Positions 55,457 to 63,188 of a stretch of DNA of 64,000 bases are shown here, piece after piece (position 1 is the stretch's first letter; each line of letters begins with the position of its first letter). The notes under the pieces are model-generated. The model saw nothing but the letters and a program-made list of their open reading frames with translations, was not told where the DNA came from and searched no databases. A program made the position numbers and the translations under genes. The stretch lies in contig NZ_JANLGQ010000002.1 in the NCBI RefSeq assembly GCF_026157065.1, positions 62,001-126,000 of the forward strand, given 5' to 3'. The DNA comes from Enterococcus sp. HY326 (GTDB taxonomy: Bacteria > Bacillota > Bacilli > Lactobacillales > Enterococcaceae).

Positions 55457-57592
55457 ATGAAAAAAAATGATAAGTTTGACACGAAGGCCTTCGTGGGCAA
55501 ACTGATTTCGGGGGGCGAGGAGCCACAGCAAAAACCCGGCAAACGATCACATATTCCTTTCCGCTTAAATTTATTATTTCTAGTTATTTTTGGATTGTTT
55601 GTGGCGTTGATTGCTCGCTTGGGCTACGTCCAAATTATTGAAGCTTCCAGTATTGAAGCGCAAGTCGATACCTCAGACACTGTTGAAATTACTCAGAGCT
55701 CACCGCGGGGCATGATTTACGATGCAAGCGGCAATGTTTTGGCTGCTAATACAGCAAACAAAGCCATCACCTATACTCGTGGGAATAATGTTTCCTCCGC
55801 TTCTGTTTTGACAATCGCTCAACGAGTGGCTAATCTGATTTACGTACCCGTCGATGCAGATTTAACCGAACGGGATTTGAAGGATTATTTCTTGGCCAAT
55901 TCGGACAATTATGATGCCGTAGTTGCCTCCATGACCGATGCTGAAAAACAAGATGAAAATGGCGATGAATTGGGCACCAGTGAAATGTATGCCGCTGTGG
56001 TGGCAAAAGTTTCAGCTGAGCAAATTGTGTTTTCCGATGAAGAATTAGAAATTGCGACAATTTTTACTAAGATGAATGAAGCGTCTGCTTTGAACACAAT
56101 TTTCATTAAGAATACCGATGTTTCTGATGCCGAGGTGGCTATCATTGCTGAGAACGAAGCAGAATTAGATGGCGTATCAACCGGCACCGACTGGGCTCGT
56201 CAATACACGGACAATGCAAATATTCGCGGGCTTTTAGGAAATCTGCAGGATGGGCTTTTAGCGGATACAGCTGAACAGTATTTATCAGAAGGTTATCTAC
56301 TGACAGATCGGGTCGGTAATAGCAATCTTGAGTTACAGTATGAAAATGTTTTACAAGGAACCAAATCAAAATACACGGTTAACCTAAATTCTGATGGCTC
56401 GATTGAATCCCGTACGCAGACGGAAGCTGGTACAAAGGGCAATAACTTGATGCTGACGATTGACAGTGATTTTCAAAATCAAGTGCAAAGCATTGTTGAA
56501 ACAACTTTCAACAGCATTGCCGGCTCAACGGGACTTTATTCACCAGGAGCTTATGTTGTTGTAATGGATCCTAACGACGGCTCCGTTCTGGCAATGGCAG
56601 GAGTTTCCCATGAAGAAGAAACTACGACAACGTCGGCTGATATCACAGGAACTTATTTGAACCAGTTTGTACCAGGGTCAACAGTCAAACCTGCGACAGT
56701 TGCTTCAGCCTATGAAAATGATTTAATTTCCGGCAACCAAACGTTAGTCGATCAGCCGATTCGTTTAGCAGGGACGGCTTCAAAATCTTCTTGGTTTAAT
56801 AAATCTAGTACGATGAACATTACGACTGAACAGGCCTTAGAATATTCTTCCAACTCTTACATGATGCAGCTAGCTTTAAAAATGATGGGCTTAGAATATA
56901 CCTCGGGCATGAATCTGCCGTATGCAAATTCTGATACGCAGGAAAATGCTTATGCAAAATTGCGGGCAACTTACGCTGCTTTTGGAATGGGCGTATCAAC
57001 TGGTTTAGATTTACCAAATGAAAATACGGGGTACGTGCCGACGAACTTTGAAGATATCGATGCCGGTAATATTCTCGATTTATCCTTTGGTCAGTTTGAT
57101 ACCTATACAGCGATGCAATTAGCTCAATATGTTTCGACAGTTCACAATTATGGAAATCGTGTCCAGGCCCATGTAGTCGATGGCGTGTACGGCAATGATG
57201 CTTCAGGAAATATTGACACCAATAATTTGATTCAAGATCTAGGCGGCAATAGTCTGAGCCAAATCAGTGATTTGAGCCAAGCTGAGTGGGATATTATTGA
57301 TACAGGTATGTACAATGCGGTTCACGGCTCTAGTAGTTTAACGACTGTGCGAGCTTTGCAGGCGTCACCAGTTACGGCTTATGCAAAATCCGGGACTGCT
57401 GAAACGGAATATATTACTGCAAACGGAACGACTGTCAATACAGACAATAGTAATCTGGTCGTATACACACGAACGGATGATGGTAATGACATCGCAATCT
57501 CGGTTATCTTACCGCAGTTAACGACTGCCGGGGGGGAAAACACCAGCATTGCCTTACAAATTTTAAACGCTTATTACAATTCAGAAAGCTAA
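55457..57592 (+). CDS. Class B penicillin-binding protein (PBP2b type)
   Basis: A transpeptidase of 711 residues that cross-links peptidoglycan. Short cytoplasmic tail, one membrane anchor (LNLLFLVIFGLFVALIARLGYV), a long dimerisation domain starting SSPRGMIYDASGNVLAANT, then the transpeptidase with SxxK (S408TVK), SxN (S464SN) and KSG (K644SG, the usual KTG/KSG box). No C-terminal PASTA domains are seen, which points to the PBP2b elongation type rather than the divisome PBP2x. ATG 55457 follows GGAAAGGTGG; an upstream ATG at 55448 is less well placed. It is followed by a nested terminator. Confidence 0.9.
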   Translation: MKKNDKFDTKAFVGKLISGGEEPQQKPGKRSHIPFRLNLLFLVIFGLFVALIARLGYVQIIEASSIEAQVDTSDTVEITQSSPRGMIYDASGNVLAANTANKAITYTRGNNVSSASVLTIAQRVANLIYVPVDADLTERDLKDYFLANSDNYDAVVASMTDAEKQDENGDELGTSEMYAAVVAKVSAEQIVFSDEELEIATIFTKMNEASALNTIFIKNTDVSDAEVAIIAENEAELDGVSTGTDWARQYTDNANIRGLLGNLQDGLLADTAEQYLSEGYLLTDRVGNSNLELQYENVLQGTKSKYTVNLNSDGSIESRTQTEAGTKGNNLMLTIDSDFQNQVQSIVETTFNSIAGSTGLYSPGAYVVVMDPNDGSVLAMAGVSHEEETTTTSADITGTYLNQFVPGSTVKPATVASAYENDLISGNQTLVDQPIRLAGTASKSSWFNKSSTMNITTEQALEYSSNSYMMQLALKMMGLEYTSGMNLPYANSDTQENAYAKLRATYAAFGMGVSTGLDLPNENTGYVPTNFEDIDAGNILDLSFGQFDTYTAMQLAQYVSTVHNYGNRVQAHVVDGVYGNDASGNIDTNNLIQDLGGNSLSQISDLSQAEWDIIDTGMYNAVHGSSSLTTVRALQASPVTAYAKSGTAETEYITANGTTVNTDNSNLVVYTRTDDGNDIAISVILPQLTTAGGENTSIALQILNAYYNSES

Positions 57593-57600
57593 AGCGTTAC

Positions 57601-57672
57601 AGGTTGGCACCTAAGTATCTCAAGACAAAAATTTCTTTTTGTTGGGTACTTAATGTGCCAACCTATTTTTTT
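57601..57672 (+). terminator. Nested terminator after the PBP gene
   Basis: AGGTTGGCAC (57601-57610) pairs with GTGCCAACCT (57655-57664), with TAAGTA/TACTTA and ACAAAAA/TTTTTGT stems inside; ATTTTTTT follows. It shares the long, interrupted-stem style of the palindromic repeats but not their sequence. Confidence 0.8.
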
Positions 57673-57770
57673 ATATTTTTAGCTAAACTTTGTGGAGTTC
57701 AGTTTGATTAATTGCATTTATGAAGAAGATGGAAGAAAATATAGTAAATTTTAGGAAATGAGGAATTCAC

Positions 57771-58244
57771 ATGAGTATCTATGAATATCAGATAAAAGAA
57801 GTCTCTGGCACTGAAAAATCTATGGCCGATTATAAGGGGAAAGTTTTGCTGATTGTCAATACAGCAACCGGCTGCGGTTTCACACCGCAGTATGAAGGAT
57901 TGGAAAACTTATATAAAGAATTTGAAGACCAAGATTTTGAAATTCTGGATTTTCCCTGTAACCAATTTGGCCATCAAGCACCAGGTTCCAATGAGGAAAT
58001 TGTCGAATTTTGTCAACTCAACTACGCAACCACCTTTGAAACCTTTGCAAAAATCGATGTCAACGGTAAAAACGAAGCGCCATTATATCAATTTTTGAAA
58101 AAAGAACAGGGTGGTCTGGCCGGCAAAGCTATCAAATGGAATTTCACCAAATTCCTAGTCAATAAAGACGGTGAAGTCGTTGCCCGCTACGCACCCACTG
58201 TAAAACCAGAAGAAATCAAAGCAGATATTGAAAAACTACTTTAA
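57771..58244 (+). CDS. gpo: Glutathione peroxidase-family thiol peroxidase
   Basis: A cytoplasmic peroxidase of 157 residues. The catalytic cysteine C35 is in NTATGCGFTPQY, the glutamine/resolving region is in LDFPCNQFG (second cysteine C63 or so), and the tryptophan motif is KWNFTKFLV. Cysteine replaces selenocysteine, as in all bacterial homologues, and the electron donor is probably thioredoxin rather than glutathione. GAGG precedes ATG 57771. It is a single-gene unit before rpmG. Confidence 0.9.
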   Translation: MSIYEYQIKEVSGTEKSMADYKGKVLLIVNTATGCGFTPQYEGLENLYKEFEDQDFEILDFPCNQFGHQAPGSNEEIVEFCQLNYATTFETFAKIDVNGKNEAPLYQFLKKEQGGLAGKAIKWNFTKFLVNKDGEVVARYAPTVKPEEIKADIEKLL

Positions 58245-58381
58245 AAGCATACATTTATTCGTCAAGTAAAACTACTTAACAAAATTTATTAAAACACTGG
58301 TATTCTTCCCTTGTTCATGATAATATATTAAAGTCTGAGAGCAATCTTAGTTGACTCTAGAAAACAAGGGGAGGGAAAATC

Positions 58382-58531
58382 ATGCGCGTAAACATTACAT
58401 TAGAATGTACTTCTTGTAAAGAACGTAACTACCTAACAAGCAAAAATAAACGTAACAACCCTGATCGCTTGGAAAAGAAAAAATATTGCCCACGCGAAAG
58501 AAAAGTTACTTTACACCGCGAAACTAAATAA
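58382..58531 (+). CDS. rpmG: 50S ribosomal protein L33
   Basis: A 49-residue ribosomal protein: [18 protein letters not shown] near the start and [15 protein letters not shown] at the end. The zinc ribbon is incomplete: C9, C12 and C36 are present, but the fourth cysteine position is arginine in CPRER. This three-cysteine form is known to me from enterococcal L33 paralogues and suggests a zinc-independent or weakly binding version. GGGAGGG precedes ATG 58382. A perfect 12-bp terminator follows. Other rpmG copies presumably lie elsewhere in the genome. Confidence 0.92.
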   Translation: MRVNITLECTSCKERNYLTSKNKRNNPDRLEKKKYCPRERKVTLHRETK

Positions 58532-58546
58532 GCTATTTAGTAATCT

Positions 58547-58588
58547 GCTGAAACCCTTCTGCTATAAGGGTTTCAGCTTTTTTATTTT
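58547..58588 (+). terminator. Terminator after rpmG
   Basis: GCTGAAACCCTT (58547-58558) pairs exactly with AAGGGTTTCAGC (58566-58577), followed by TTTTTTATTTT. Confidence 0.88.
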
Positions 58589-58598
58589 CTTAAATTGC

Positions 58599-59111
58599 TT
58601 ACTGAATCCTAACCATCGAAAATGAAATAAAAGCTCTGTCTCGGCAATTCTTCGCAAGATAAAGCCACAGCAACCTTCTTATCAAGAAAATTTGATAACT
58701 TTGCTGTTGTTTTTCAGATAAAAATAGATTGAGCTCTTGCTTATATTCGATTCTCAGTAGTTTGGCCATTTCAATGGTTTCTTGATATTCTTTTCGTTTT
58801 TCGGAGGTAGAGGCAATCTGCGGTTCCTCTTTAAGCGAAAGCTTTTTGGAAGTGCTTTTTTGTAAGTCGGCAGGTGAAGTATCCTTTGGAGTAAAGCGAT
58901 CAAAGATTTTAGTAACACGAGTTTCCACATACTTCGCCCCGACAATCTCGGTATAAAGCTGGATGCCATTGCGCTCAAAAAGCTTTAAAGCGATTAAGTC
59001 CTCCATTGCTTGACGCACGCTTTCCGGTGATAAATTTTGATGGCAAAGTTTAATGATAATTGTTTTGCGGCTACCGTCCGCATTTTTAAATTGTAAATGT
59101 AATTTTCGCAT
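58599..59111 (-). CDS. DUF2922-like protein with a long C-terminal extension
   Basis: The first 70 residues (KLHLQFKNADGSRKTIIIKLCHQNLSPESVRQAMEDLIALKLFERNG to YVETRVTKIFD) match the small DUF2922 family, whose members are usually only about 70 to 75 residues long and often paired with a DUF1659 gene. Here about 100 more residues follow: a polar linker (TPKDTSPADLQKSTSKKLS) and a basic, helical part (RKEYQETIEMAKLLRIEYKQELNLFLSEKQQQSYQIFLIRRLLWLYLAK). No DUF1659 neighbour is seen. Function unknown. The start ATG 59111 follows AAGGAG by 8 bases. Confidence 0.7.
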   Translation of the reverse strand: MRKLHLQFKNADGSRKTIIIKLCHQNLSPESVRQAMEDLIALKLFERNGIQLYTEIVGAKYVETRVTKIFDRFTPKDTSPADLQKSTSKKLSLKEEPQIASTSEKRKEYQETIEMAKLLRIEYKQELNLFLSEKQQQSYQIFLIRRLLWLYLAKNCRDRAFISFSMVRIQ

Positions 59112-59454
59112 GATGTGCACTCCTTTTTATACAAAATCGAGTCCTCACTATATACACAACTTCAGCGGCGGAAAAATCAACAGGAAAATCAAAATAATTA
59201 TTTGTCGCAACTTTTTTATTTCTCTTTGGCAGGCATAATTTCTTTTTAAATAGAATTTATCATCAGAATTTTATAAAACAAATTGATTTTGTTTATCTGC
59301 TTGGTTGCATAAAATTGTTTTTTAGAGACTGATCTATATCAAGATAAATCGGAGCCTTTTAATCAAAGCTATAAAGAAAATTCTTAAGGCATTCCTATTT
59401 TTTAAATCCCCTAAATCCCAACCACCACAGCATCCAAAATATCTTCCAACCCAC
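59112..59454. other. 343-bp intergenic region
   Basis: No gene is recognised. The part next to 59112 must carry the promoter of the DUF2922-like gene on the minus strand. The rest is AT-rich without clear inverted repeats until the terminator at 59455. A 61-codon frame on the plus strand (59053-59238) lacks a ribosome binding site and is unlikely to be real. Confidence 0.35.
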
Positions 59455-59500
59455 AAAAAAAGCTGAACTCCACTAAAAGTGAGCTTCAGCTTTTTTATTT
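59455..59500. terminator. Terminator of the membrane-anchored protein gene
   Basis: AAAAGCTGAA with TTCAGCTTTT and an inner CCACT/AGTG pairing form one stem. Both flanks have A or T runs, and on the minus strand it directly follows the gene ending at 59501. Confidence 0.78.
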
Positions 59501-60337
59501 TCACACCGCCAGCAGTGTGTTAGCAATTTCTGCTTCCAGTTCTTGTTGTTGAGTGGCGGTTAATTTATCTGAGGTGCGGATGACAATTGTGCCGTAAAGA
59601 TTGTGCGACCCCGAATTAATCGGGCCGCCATCGAAAATGGCGAGATAATCATTTCTTTTCGTTGCATCCTCAACGTTGGCGTAGACCTCGATAGCGCCGC
59701 CAGCTTCGGTACCTTTTTCAATCAGCGTATTTCCATAGACTTCATCTTGATTAATCAATGGAGAGCTAAAATAAATAGTAGCAGTATATCCACCAGGTTT
59801 ATTGAGATTTCCGTTAGGGTCGTCGGTTTCAGTGACGGGTTGGTAGCTGGTCATGGAGGTTGCTAATAAGGGTGCAATTTTTTCAACAATAAATTGCTCA
59901 GTTGGTGCTGTGACTTGTTTGAGCTGAATAATGCTGACATTTGCAGCAGTCGTTTTAATTTTTAAATCATGGAGAAACTCTGAATAGTCATAGGGAGTTG
60001 CTAATTGTTCAGAAAGGGTAATAATTTCAGCGGTGCTGTCTGGTAGCTCTGGAATCTTGTTTTGCGCTGATGTTGCGTTTTCGATTGAAAGCTCCAATGC
60101 GGTAAAAGTTTCAGAATCATAGGGCTGTTCACCAGAATCTAAAACAGTTTGGGCAGCATCAATGGCTGCTGTCAGCTGGTCATTGTCTGCTTCTCTATCG
60201 GCTTTGACTGCATCAAACTCTGAAATGGCCTCTTGGTGAGGTAATTGAATATTGTTATACCAGTAAAAGGTTCCACCTCCAAGCAGCAAAAGAATTAACC
60301 CAGCTATACTTAAAATAACCCATTTTCTCTTTTTCAT
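59501..60337 (-). CDS. Membrane-anchored extracellular protein, function unknown
   Basis: A 278-residue protein with one N-terminal helix (WVILSIAGLILLLLGGGTFYWY), which I read as an uncleaved anchor since no lipobox or clear cleavage site follows. Residues about 35-125 are helical, with acidic repeats (EFDAVKADREADNDQLTAAIDAAQTVLDSGEQPYDSETFTALELSIENATSAQNKIPELP), similar in style to FIVAR-like helical bundles. The C-terminal 110 residues look like an alpha/beta domain (GGYTATIYFSSPLIN, DYLAIFDGGPINSG, NLYGTIVIRTSDKLT). I do not recognise the family. It is a single-gene unit. Confidence 0.7.
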   Translation of the reverse strand: MKKRKWVILSIAGLILLLLGGGTFYWYNNIQLPHQEAISEFDAVKADREADNDQLTAAIDAAQTVLDSGEQPYDSETFTALELSIENATSAQNKIPELPDSTAEIITLSEQLATPYDYSEFLHDLKIKTTAANVSIIQLKQVTAPTEQFIVEKIAPLLATSMTSYQPVTETDDPNGNLNKPGGYTATIYFSSPLINQDEVYGNTLIEKGTEAGGAIEVYANVEDATKRNDYLAIFDGGPINSGSHNLYGTIVIRTSDKLTATQQQELEAEIANTLLAV

Positions 60338-60619
60338 GATATTTCCCCCAATCTCTCATCCTATTCTTTAAAATAATTTTAGCATATTCAGTCGCTTCAA
60401 TAAGGTTTTTTCTCGCGAGGAAATAAAAACTTTTCAGTTCGAATAAAAATTCTCACAGCTGAAACAAAAATTTTTCGGAAAAATTAGTTTAAAAAACCTG
60501 TTCATCATAAAAACGAGAGTAGTTCGATTATGAAAATTTGATTAAATTTTTAAATGTGTTTTCTAACTCTAAGGATTGTGATACAATTTTATTCATAAAA
60601 AGAGTAAAGGTTGGAGAAA

Positions 60620-61972
60620 ATGGCTATTATTAATGGGATTCGAGATTTTTTATGGGACTATATTATTATTGCACTTTTATGTTTTTCAGGAATTTATTTT
60701 TCATTCCAGACTCGCTTTATTCAATTTAGAAAATTGAAGGAGAGTTTCAAATTAACCTTTGGCAATATTTCCTTTCGAGGAGACAAAGCTGGTGAAGAGG
60801 GGATGACCTCTTTTCAATCGTTGATGACGTCGATTGCAGCGCAAATTGGTACCGGAAATTTGGCGGGTGTGGCAACAGCAATGGTTATGGGCGGCCCAGG
60901 TTCGGTTTTTTGGATGTGGATTAGCGCAATATTGGGGATGGCGATAATTTATTCGGAAGCAACTCTTTCGCAAATTTTTCGAACGAAACGGGGCAATGAA
61001 GTAGTCGGTGGGCCGGTGTATTATATTAAAGCTGCCTTTAAAGGACAGCTGGGAAAAGTATTAGCAGTTGTCTTTGCGATTTTATTAATTTTGGCGCTGG
61101 GTTTTATGGGCAATATGGTGCAGGCAAATTCAGTTGGTCAAGCCATGGAGGCGGCCTTTGGAGTGCCACCGCTTTTAACGGGAACGTTATTAGGCTTAGC
61201 TAGTCTTTATGTTTTTATTGGCGGAACAGAGCGAGTGGCAGCCGTTACTGAAAAAATCGTACCATTGATGGCGGTCTTTTTTGCGGTTGTTTCCATTATT
61301 GTAGTAATCATTAATTTTAGAAGTATTCCTGAGGCGCTGAAAGATGTCTTTGTGGGAGCTTTCAAACCAGAAGCGGTTCTGGGAGGTGTACTTGGTGTCG
61401 GTGTCAGAGAGAGCATTCGTTTTGGGATTGCCCGGGGTTTGTTCACCCATGAGGCTGGGATGGGGTCAACGCCCCATGCCCACGCCCTTGCCAAAGTTTC
61501 CCATCCATCAAAGCAAGGCTTAGTGGCGATGATGGGAGTCTTTATTGATACGATTATTCTGCTGCCGATGACTGTTTTTGTTATTTTGACAACCAATTCA
61601 TTAGGTGTGATGGAAAACGGCGCTTTTCTTGACGGAATTGAATTGACTCAATATGCCTATTCGCAAACTTTGGGCGGGTTTGGTTATCCCTTCATTGCAA
61701 TTTGTGTGACATTGTTTGCATATGCTACGTTAATTGGCTGGTACTTTTTTGGAGAAGCCAATATAAAATATCTGTTTGGGAAAAAAGCCGTGCCCATCTA
61801 TGCCGTTTTAGTAGCGATTTTTATTGCAGTAGGGAGCTCTTTAAAAGTCGAATTTGTCTGGAGTATGGCAGATTTGTTTAATGGCTTGATGATTATTCCA
61901 AATATTTTGGCCATTTTAGCTTTGACAAAAACAATCAAGAAAACAACGGTTGAGTATGATTCTTTAGATTAA
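60620..61972 (+). CDS. Alanine/glycine:cation symporter (AgcS family)
   Basis: Imports alanine or glycine with sodium or protons. The 450-residue protein has about eleven helices and the family signatures GTGNLAGVATAMVMGGPGSVFWMWISAILGMAIIYSEATLSQ, RVAAVTEKIVPLMAVFF and RGLFTHEAGMGSTPHAHALA. ATG 60620 follows AAAGGTTGGAG; a TTG nine bases earlier lies in that site. A likely extended -10 (TGTGATACAAT) ends about 30 bases before the site. No terminator is seen before the small gene at 62034. Confidence 0.9.
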   Translation: MAIINGIRDFLWDYIIIALLCFSGIYFSFQTRFIQFRKLKESFKLTFGNISFRGDKAGEEGMTSFQSLMTSIAAQIGTGNLAGVATAMVMGGPGSVFWMWISAILGMAIIYSEATLSQIFRTKRGNEVVGGPVYYIKAAFKGQLGKVLAVVFAILLILALGFMGNMVQANSVGQAMEAAFGVPPLLTGTLLGLASLYVFIGGTERVAAVTEKIVPLMAVFFAVVSIIVVIINFRSIPEALKDVFVGAFKPEAVLGGVLGVGVRESIRFGIARGLFTHEAGMGSTPHAHALAKVSHPSKQGLVAMMGVFIDTIILLPMTVFVILTTNSLGVMENGAFLDGIELTQYAYSQTLGGFGYPFIAICVTLFAYATLIGWYFFGEANIKYLFGKKAVPIYAVLVAIFIAVGSSLKVEFVWSMADLFNGLMIIPNILAILALTKTIKKTTVEYDSLD

Positions 61973-62033
61973 ATCATTTGTTCATAGCACAAAACAATTT
62001 GCTGATAAATGTTTTGACTTCAAAGGCATAACT

Positions 62034-62318
62034 GTGTATCCTAAATGCATGGAAACTCATACTGGATTACTTACACATATCAAAGTGTTCAGAGAGAAGC
62101 CCTATGCTATCACTGGAATGTTAATTTGGGAAAACGACGAATGTATCAATTGCGTGATTAAAAATAAAATTTTCGCAAATTACGTTTTGTCGCTGCCGAT
62201 GCACAAGTATACAATCGAAGTGAAAGGGAAATATAATGAGCGTGGTCAATTTAATGTCAAGCATATGCGCATCATTAACATAGATAGTTATATCGCTTTA
62301 ATCGGAACACCGGAATAA
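62034..62318 (+). CDS. Small protein, possible OB-fold
   Basis: A 94-residue soluble protein that I do not recognise. The run of strands GLLTHIKVFREKPYAITGMLIWENDECINCVIKNKIFANYVLSLPMHKYTIEVKGKYNERGQFNVKHMRIIN has the order and spacing of a single OB-fold, with strand 3 and the closing VKGKY-x-FNVKHMRI resembling tRNA-anticodon or single-strand-binding folds. That is a fold guess only. It starts at GTG 62034 with AAAGG 7 bases upstream. It lies 61 bp after the amino-acid symporter, with a terminator after it. Confidence 0.6.
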   Translation: MYPKCMETHTGLLTHIKVFREKPYAITGMLIWENDECINCVIKNKIFANYVLSLPMHKYTIEVKGKYNERGQFNVKHMRIINIDSYIALIGTPE

Positions 62319-62319
62319 A

Positions 62320-62382
62320 AGGAGCCTGCGACGCGTTGCGACAGAAGAATTTCTGCTGTAACAGTGTTGCGGCTTTTTTATT
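62320..62382 (+). terminator. Terminator after the OB-fold-like gene
   Basis: GAGCCTGCGAC-like left arm pairs with GTGTTGCGGCT, enclosing a GACAG/CTGCTGT hairpin. TTTTTTATTTG follows. Confidence 0.7.
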
Positions 62383-62621
62383 TGTCAAGCTAATTTGTAA
62401 AACTTAACAAGAAAACGCTTACCTTAAGTTTTAGAGATGAGATTTCAATTTTCTTCACAAATAGTTTGTAATAAAATCTTTATCGTGGTAAGGTTATTGA
62501 TGTAATAGAATTTGATTGTGAAATTGGTTTATCATTAACGAATAATTTTTGATGCTTCTTCTTACACTTCATGATTATATTGCAAATAAGCACAATTGAT
62601 GTGTATTTGGAGGTACTTATT
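62383..62621 (+). promoter_or_regulatory. Upstream region and probable long leader of the cold-shock gene
   Basis: About 240 bases without a gene precede csp. Cold-shock genes usually have leaders of 100 to 160 bases that refold with temperature. The promoter is not clear; AGAAAACGCTTACC at 62410-62423 resembles cre with two mismatches, but there is no reason to expect CcpA control. The ribosome binding site is GGAGG at 62609-62613. Confidence 0.35.
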
Positions 62622-62822
62622 ATGAATAACGGTACAGTAAAATGGTTCAACCCAGACAAAGGCTTTGGTTTTATCACTGCAGAAGACGGAACAGATGTGT
62701 TTGCTCACTTCTCAGCTATCCAAGGTGACGGATTCAAAACTTTAGATGAAGGTCAAGCTGTTTCTTTCGATATCGAAGACGGTCAACGTGGCCCTCAAGC
62801 GACTAACATCGTTAAAGGTTAG
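62622..62822 (+). CDS. cspA: Cold-shock protein (CspA family)
   Basis: A 66-residue RNA chaperone: [19 protein letters not shown] (RNP1 KGFGFI), [10 protein letters not shown] (RNP2-type DVFVHF with alanine) and the closing [10 protein letters not shown]. The length and order fit the single-domain family exactly. TTGGAGGTACTT precedes ATG 62622; a longer frame upstream has no site. A short terminator follows within 45 bases, so it is a single-gene unit. Confidence 0.94.
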   Translation: MNNGTVKWFNPDKGFGFITAEDGTDVFAHFSAIQGDGFKTLDEGQAVSFDIEDGQRGPQATNIVKG

Positions 62823-62835
62823 TTTGTTAATTCCT

Positions 62836-62866
62836 TAAGAAGATCAGCGATGGTCTTCTTTTTTTA
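62836..62866 (+). terminator. Terminator after the cold-shock gene
   Basis: AAGAAGATC (62837-62845) pairs with GGTCTTCTT (62852-62860), one G-T pair, followed by TTTTTAA. Confidence 0.75.
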
Positions 62867-62888
62867 ATTTGAAATGGAGGAGTATTGA

Positions 62889-63119
62889 ATGGCAAAGACT
62901 TATGGTAATCAAGAACCGATTCCTTCCGCATTGGGACAAAAATTTGCGGTGGGGGAAACTGTGATGATTGAGCAAGATCACAAGAGCGAAGCTGTGGTAA
63001 TTGTCCGCCTGTTAACCAACTCAGCGATTGTCAGCCTTGATAAAAGCGGCTCGAATGAATACGAGCAGCTGAACAATAAAACAGTAATCAATTATTCCCG
63101 AATTAAAAAAATTAAATAG
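62889..63119 (+). CDS. DUF2187 family protein
   Basis: A 76-residue protein. After a polar N-terminus, FAVGETVMIEQDHKSEAVVIVRLLTNSAIVSLDK to KTVINYSRIKKIK matches the small SH3-like beta-barrel family DUF2187 (YkvS type). Its role is unknown. GGAGG precedes ATG 62889. It follows the cold-shock gene after a terminator and is itself followed by an 18-bp terminator stem. Confidence 0.78.
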   Translation: MAKTYGNQEPIPSALGQKFAVGETVMIEQDHKSEAVVIVRLLTNSAIVSLDKSGSNEYEQLNNKTVINYSRIKKIK

Positions 63120-63125
63120 CAAGTC

Positions 63126-63167
63126 AAAAAGCCGCTACTTGATGTGAATCAAGTAGCGGCTTTTTTT
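63126..63167. terminator. Strong bidirectional terminator
   Basis: A perfect 18-bp stem (63126-63143 with 63148-63165), loop GTGA, with A5 on the left and T7 on the right. It separates the convergent DUF2187 and siderophore-binding genes. Confidence 0.9.
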
Positions 63168-63188
63168 GAGGTTAAGTAAATTATTTTT

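Noticed and set aside
62410-62423. cre-like AGAAAACGCTTACC ahead of the cold-shock gene
   Set aside because: Two mismatches at the outer conserved bases and no reason for carbon catabolite control of this gene.
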